Source: an uncultured Devosia sp. (GTDB lineage: Bacteria; Pseudomonadota; Alphaproteobacteria; Rhizobiales; Devosiaceae). Taken from it: a stretch of DNA of 9,510 nt. The stretch is taken from contig CAMLKN010000079.1 in the NCBI GenBank assembly GCA_946480655.1, forward strand, positions 1 through 9,510, written 5' to 3'. Both the position numbers and the translations under genes were made by a program. Of this stretch, positions 6,370-9,510 are shown in pieces. The notes below the pieces were generated by a model. It worked only from the letters and a program-made list of their open reading frames with translations, had not been told where the DNA came from and ran no database searches. Each line of letters begins with the position of its first letter. Positions within the stretch are counted from its first letter, which is position 1.

Positions 6370-7110
6370 ATGAGCGCGCTGCGATTAGAAAATATTACCA
6401 AAAGCTTCGGCGCGATTCATGCGCTTACGGACGTCTCCTTGACCATCGAGCCGGGCGAAGTCGTGGGCCTCATGGGAGACAATGGTGCAGGCAAATCCAC
6501 GCTCGTGAAGGTGATCGCCGGAAACTTCGCACCGACCAGCGGCGAAATATTCCTCGATGGTCAGAGGGTGGAGTTCCACAAGCCGCTCGATGCGCAGCGC
6601 GCCGGGATCGAGGTCGTCTATCAGGACCTGGCCCTCTGCAATAATCTGTCTGCCGCTTCAAACGTCTTCCTGGGCCGGGAATTGACACGGCAATTTGGCC
6701 CGTTCCAGATCATCGACTATGCCGGCATGCGCACCAAGGCGGCCGAGCTCTTTGCGCGGCTGAAGTCGGAAACGCGCCCGCGCGACCTGGTCAAGCGGAT
6801 GTCGGGCGGACAACGGCAGGCCGTCGCCATTGCCCGGACCTTGCTCTCGGACGCCAGCATCGTGCTGATGGACGAGCCGACCGCGGCCATATCGGTGCGC
6901 CAGGTCGCCGAAGTCCTGAACCTGATCCGCCACCTCCGCGATCACGGCATCGCGGTCGTGCTGATCAGCCACCGCATGCCCGATGTGTTCGAAGTGGCCG
7001 ACAGGATCGCCGTGCTGCGTCGCGGCCGTCTGGTTGCCAGCAAGAAGGCCGCCGATTCATCCGCCGAAGAGGTCACGGGCCTCATCACCGGCGCGATCGA
7101 AACGGCCTGA
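6370..7110 (+). CDS. Sugar ABC transporter ATP-binding protein, single NBD (FrcA-like)
   Basis: This 246-aa cytoplasmic ATPase has one nucleotide-binding domain. Walker A GDNGAGKST is at 36-44, the Q-loop Gln is Q85 (VVYQD), the signature is MSGGQRQ at 144-150, Walker B IVLMDEPT is at 164-171, and the switch His is H201 (ISHRM). The segment after Walker B reads AAISV where related sugar ATPases usually have AALGV or AALDV. All catalytic residues are present. Length matches single-domain CUT2 ATPases such as FrcA rather than the double-domain RbsA type, so it should act as a homodimer. The ATG at 6370 follows AGGGGGAGG closely, and the first codons are AT-rich (GAAAATATTACCAAAAGC), which keeps the translation start unstructured. 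The permease starts 22 bp downstream. No binding protein is encoded in this direction; SBP1 across the promoter is the likely partner. Confidence 0.94.
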   Translation: MSALRLENITKSFGAIHALTDVSLTIEPGEVVGLMGDNGAGKSTLVKVIAGNFAPTSGEIFLDGQRVEFHKPLDAQRAGIEVVYQDLALCNNLSAASNVFLGRELTRQFGPFQIIDYAGMRTKAAELFARLKSETRPRDLVKRMSGGQRQAVAIARTLLSDASIVLMDEPTAAISVRQVAEVLNLIRHLRDHGIAVVLISHRMPDVFEVADRIAVLRRGRLVASKKAADSSAEEVTGLITGAIETA

Positions 7111-7132
7111 CCGGCTCATGAGGAAGAAGCCA

Positions 7133-8137
7133 ATGTCCCAATCCAATACTCTGGCGGATGTCATCGACCAGTCCGAACACCGCAGCCTGTTTGCCCGGCT
7201 GTCGAGCCAGCAAACCTTCTGGGTGTTCATGGCGGCCGTGCTCGCCTGTCTCGCACTCTCCCTGCTGACGGACACTTTCGCCACCGAACGCAACCTCTTC
7301 AACGTATCGCGCAACTTTGCCTTTGTGGGCATTATCGCCCTGGGGATGACGGCGGTCATCGCCTCGGGCGGCATCGACCTGTCGGTCGGCTCAACCGTGG
7401 TGCTCTCGGCCATGACGGTGGCCGTGGTGATGTCATCGGGCATGCCGATCTGGGTGGGGCTTCCTGCCGCCCTCCTGGTCGCGGTCGCGGTCGGCGTCGT
7501 CAACGGAGTGCTGATCGCCTATGCCGGCATGCCAGCTTTCGTGGTGACGCTGGGCATGCTCTCGGTGGCCCGATCGCTCGCCATGGTGCTGTCCAACAAC
7601 AAGATGATCTATGAGTTCGGGCCAGACCACGCCCTGCTCCTGGGGTTGGGCGGCGGGTCCACCCTGGGCCTGCCCAATCCGCTCATCGTGCTCGCCGTGC
7701 TCGCCGCCATCACCGGGTTCCTGTTCCGATGGACGCGCTGGGGACAGCACATCTTCGCCATGGGCGGCAACGAACAGGCGGCCAAGCTGACCGGCATTGC
7801 CGTCAAGCAGCTCAAGGTCTCGGTCTATGTGTTTGCAGCCGTGACCGCCGGCATTACCGGCATTCTCGAAGTGGGCTGGCTGGGCGGGGTGACCACCAAT
7901 CTGGGACAGGCCATGGAACTGTCGGTCATCGCCGCAGCCGTCATCGGGGGTGCCAACCTGGCGGGCGGCGTGGGCACGGCCTTCGGTGCCGTGGTCGGCG
8001 CCCTGCTGATCGAGGTGATCCGCAACAGCCTGATCCTTCTGGGCATTAGTACGTTCTGGCAGGGCGCCTTCGTGGGATCCTTCATCGTCATCGCGGTCGC
8101 CTTCGACCGGTTCAGGAACGCCCGATCCTCCGACTGA
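7133..8137 (+). CDS. Sugar ABC transporter permease (RbsC/BPD_transp_2, CUT2 class), partner of the single-NBD ATPase
   Basis: This 334-aa inner-membrane permease has a 27-residue polar N-terminus and roughly ten hydrophobic segments (first near 29-46, last near 309-324). GGIDLSVGS is at 79-87, the coupling-loop motif AMGGNEQAAKLTGI is at 209-222, and VIGGANLAGGVGT is at 270-282. The start at 7133 is chosen because AGGAAG lies 6 nt upstream. An in-frame ATG at 7118 would add MRKKP and lacks a ribosome site, and the frame remains open further upstream only as an overlap of the ATPase gene. It lies 22 bp after the ATPase stop and is co-transcribed with it. Together with the ATPase and probably SBP1 it completes the second sugar importer. 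It ends convergently with the LacI-family gene, with a hairpin between them. Confidence 0.93.
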   Translation: MSQSNTLADVIDQSEHRSLFARLSSQQTFWVFMAAVLACLALSLLTDTFATERNLFNVSRNFAFVGIIALGMTAVIASGGIDLSVGSTVVLSAMTVAVVMSSGMPIWVGLPAALLVAVAVGVVNGVLIAYAGMPAFVVTLGMLSVARSLAMVLSNNKMIYEFGPDHALLLGLGGGSTLGLPNPLIVLAVLAAITGFLFRWTRWGQHIFAMGGNEQAAKLTGIAVKQLKVSVYVFAAVTAGITGILEVGWLGGVTTNLGQAMELSVIAAAVIGGANLAGGVGTAFGAVVGALLIEVIRNSLILLGISTFWQGAFVGSFIVIAVAFDRFRNARSSD

Positions 8138-8154
8138 CCAAGCAAGTCGGGGCC

Positions 8155-8182
8155 GCGGCGCAGTGGGTTGCTACTGCGCCGC
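8155..8182. terminator. Hairpin between convergent permease and LacI-family gene
   Basis: Perfect 10-bp arms GCGGCGCAGT (8155-8164) and ACTGCGCCGC (8173-8182) surround an 8-nt loop, with a possible extra G-T and G-C pair leaving a 4-nt GTTG loop. It starts 17 nt after the permease stop and includes the final codons and TAG of the repressor gene. It is symmetrical, so both messages would carry it at their 3' ends. Neither strand has a T-run after the stem, so it may be a Rho-dependent or RNA-protecting end and not a classic intrinsic terminator. Confidence 0.58.
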
Positions 8183-9241
8183 CACCTGGTCCTCGGTCCC
8201 GCCGGCCTCGAGCCGGGTCGATCCGCGCACGATGAGTTCGCATTCGACCTTGATGCGGGTGGTGGGGGCGTCGAGCCCGCCCGCACTATCAAGCAGCAGT
8301 TCTGCCGCTGTCTGCCCCATTTCGTATTGGGGCAGCACCAGCGTAGTCAGCGGCGGGTGCAGGAAGCGGGCAATTTCCCGGTCGTCGAAACCGATGACCG
8401 CCACATCCTCCGGTACTCTTCGCCCCGATTGCTTGAGCGCCTCGATGCAGCCCATGGCCATCAGGTCATTGGCGCAGAAGATCGCGTCGGGCGGCTGCGG
8501 GAGCGCCATGAGTTCCATGGTCATCTCGAAGCCAGATGACGGCTCCCAATTGCCCGGCTTGACCAGCGCGGCATCGAACACCAGGTCGTGTGTAGTCAGG
8601 GCCTGCTTATAGCCCTTGAGCCGGTCCCGCGGGTTGTCGAGGCCCTGCTGGCCGTTGATCAGCGCGATGCGCCTCCGCCCCAGGCCAATCAGATGCTCGG
8701 TCGCCACCCTGGCGCCCAGCAGATCGGCGGGCAGCACGGAGGGAAGGGCGCCAGCTTCGTCATAGCAGTTGACCAGAACTGTGCGGTGGGCGGCGAAGGC
8801 TGCGGGCAGGTCGACCCGCCGGGTGAGGATGGTGCCGTAGATGATCCCGAGAATCGACTGGTCCTTGAGATTGGCCAGCAATCCAGTCTCGAAATCGGCA
8901 TCGCCATGGCTGACAGCCATGACGGCATTGACGCCAAGTTCGAGCGCCTTGTCCCGCGCGCCCTCGAAGGCCAGTGTCATCCACGGATCGGTTGAAACCT
9001 CGTCGGCGATGAACAGGATCGTGGACTTGCCCGTCACCGTCGTCCGCGGACCGCGGCGCACAAATTTGTAGTTGAGCTGCTCGGCCGCGTCGATGACACG
9101 CCGGCGCGTGGCATCGGAGAGCCGGGCCATCTTGCTGCCGCTGAGCACCAGCGACACCGTTGCCTGTGACACGCTGGCCGCTGCCGCCACGTCCATCATG
9201 GTGGGTCGTGCACCCGCAGCCTGCCGCTTTGACTTCACCAT
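8171..9241 (-). CDS. LacI-family transcriptional regulator
   Basis: This 356-aa cytoplasmic DNA-binding protein has a helix-turn-helix at about 14-36 (MMDVAAAASVSQATVSLVLSG) and the rest of the headpiece to about 60 (ATRRRVIDAAEQLNYK). The usual hinge PNxxARxL is not present; FVRRGPRTTVTGKST stands in its place. The effector core resembles periplasmic sugar-binding proteins: ILFIADEV at 75-82, ILGIIYGT at 130-137, RIALINGQQGLDNPRDRLKGY at 191-211, PDAIFCANDLMAMG at 251-264, and VAVIGFDDREIARFLHPPLTTL at 280-301. A start at 9241 gives the usual basic N-terminal arm (MVKSKRQ) with AGG about 7-8 nt upstream; M15 or M16 would cut into helix 1. It lies convergent to the permease and is the likely sugar-responsive repressor of the importer genes. 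Its operator and inducer are unproven. Confidence 0.92.
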   Translation of the reverse strand: MVKSKRQAAGARPTMMDVAAAASVSQATVSLVLSGSKMARLSDATRRRVIDAAEQLNYKFVRRGPRTTVTGKSTILFIADEVSTDPWMTLAFEGARDKALELGVNAVMAVSHGDADFETGLLANLKDQSILGIIYGTILTRRVDLPAAFAAHRTVLVNCYDEAGALPSVLPADLLGARVATEHLIGLGRRRIALINGQQGLDNPRDRLKGYKQALTTHDLVFDAALVKPGNWEPSSGFEMTMELMALPQPPDAIFCANDLMAMGCIEALKQSGRRVPEDVAVIGFDDREIARFLHPPLTTLVLPQYEMGQTAAELLLDSAGGLDAPTTRIKVECELIVRGSTRLEAGGTEDQVAAQ

Positions 9242-9263
9242 GGGACTGCCTGAATCTGCCGGT

Positions 9264-9308
9264 CGATTGCAACACTGAACATATCTAGGTGAATACCTAC
9301 AGCAATCG
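9264..9308. promoter_or_regulatory. Nested inverted repeats upstream of the LacI-family gene (candidate autoregulatory operator)
   Basis: Outer arms CGATTGC (9264-9270) and GCAATCG (9302-9308) enclose 31 bp, within which TAGGT-gaat-ACCTA (9286-9299) forms a second inverted repeat. The block is 23 bp upstream of the repressor start. Possible minus-strand promoter elements lie in or beside it: TTGACT at 9309-9314, and TTGCTG followed after 16 bp by TATGTT. Autoregulation is common in this family, so one repeat may be the operator. Elsewhere in the 191-bp gap to the tRNA only a small GCCC-ttc-GGGC stem (9359-9369) and an AT palindrome were seen. Confidence 0.42.
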
Positions 9309-9418
9309 AGTCAAGATAGTGTCCTGCCCGGAACGGCGGTGACCCTGCGTCGCAATCGGCCCTTCGGGCACGCGCCATGGGGGTTCGGGCGGATCCTGCG
9401 GTGAGAAGCATGATCCAA

Positions 9419-9430
9419 AATCAATTGATT
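9419..9430. repeat. 12-bp AT-rich perfect palindrome just after the tRNA
   Basis: AATCAATTGATT reads the same on both strands and lies 2 bp beyond the CCA end of the tRNA gene. On the minus strand it runs into TTTTGG (four Ts, counting its own last two). It could be part of a weak transcript end for the tRNA or a protein site; it is short enough to be chance. Confidence 0.35.
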
Positions 9431-9432
9431 AT

Positions 9433-9509
<77 letters not shown>

Positions 9510-9510
9510 A

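Noticed and set aside
6207..6401. A 64-codon minus-strand frame in the divergent control region
   Set aside because: It covers the AT-rich promoter core and the start of the ATPase, has no ribosome site that I can see, and its peptide has no recognisable feature.
6983..7132. An N-terminal extension of the second permease overlapping the ATPase gene
   Set aside because: The extension is an out-of-frame reading of the ATPase end. A good ribosome site precedes 7133, and the residues before it do not resemble a permease.

Overview
The window is GC-rich, densely coded DNA of alphaproteobacterial type. The protein families, the codon bias and the crowding of sugar ABC importers suggest Hyphomicrobiales (Rhizobium/Devosia-like). 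That placement is an inference from style, not from a marker gene. No integrase, transposase, CRISPR array or phage gene is visible.

Layout from left to right. Positions 1-246 (+) hold the 3' end of a LivM-type branched-chain amino acid permease whose operon lies outside the window. Facing it is a five-gene minus-strand operon read from 6054 down to 259: a periplasmic sugar-binding protein (SBP1, 5065-6054), an extended short-chain dehydrogenase/epimerase (3990-4964), a second sugar-binding protein (SBP2, 2883-3827), a double-NBD sugar ATPase of RbsA/MglA type (1269-2783) and an RbsC-type permease (259-1257). Divergent from SBP1, across a 315-bp control region with an AT-rich core, are a single-NBD sugar ATPase (6370-7110) and an RbsC-type permease (7133-8137). 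A LacI-family repressor (8171-9241, -) converges on that permease. A complete tRNA-Arg(CCG) (9433-9509, -) closes the window.

The genes make two CUT2-class sugar importers in one regulatory unit. SBP2 with the 504-aa ATPase and the 332-aa permease is a self-contained operon tail. SBP1 most likely serves the divergent single-NBD ATPase and permease, so that importer is split across the divergent promoter. The dehydrogenase between the two binding proteins is probably the first catabolic step, or an epimerisation, for an imported sugar or sugar acid. The LacI-type protein is the obvious candidate sensor. The substrate cannot be read from the sequence.

Beyond the genes, the clearest signals are strong perfect hairpins 17-18 nt after the stop codons of both binding proteins and of the second permease, a stem just 5' of the SBP2 ribosome binding site, two TTG starts supported by the sequence, an AT-rich inverted repeat in the divergent control region, and a nested inverted repeat upstream of the repressor gene. 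This is a well-formed but mostly familiar type of locus. I see no clear evidence of a wholly new biological system; the most unusual parts are the composite architecture and the uncharacterised dehydrogenase.
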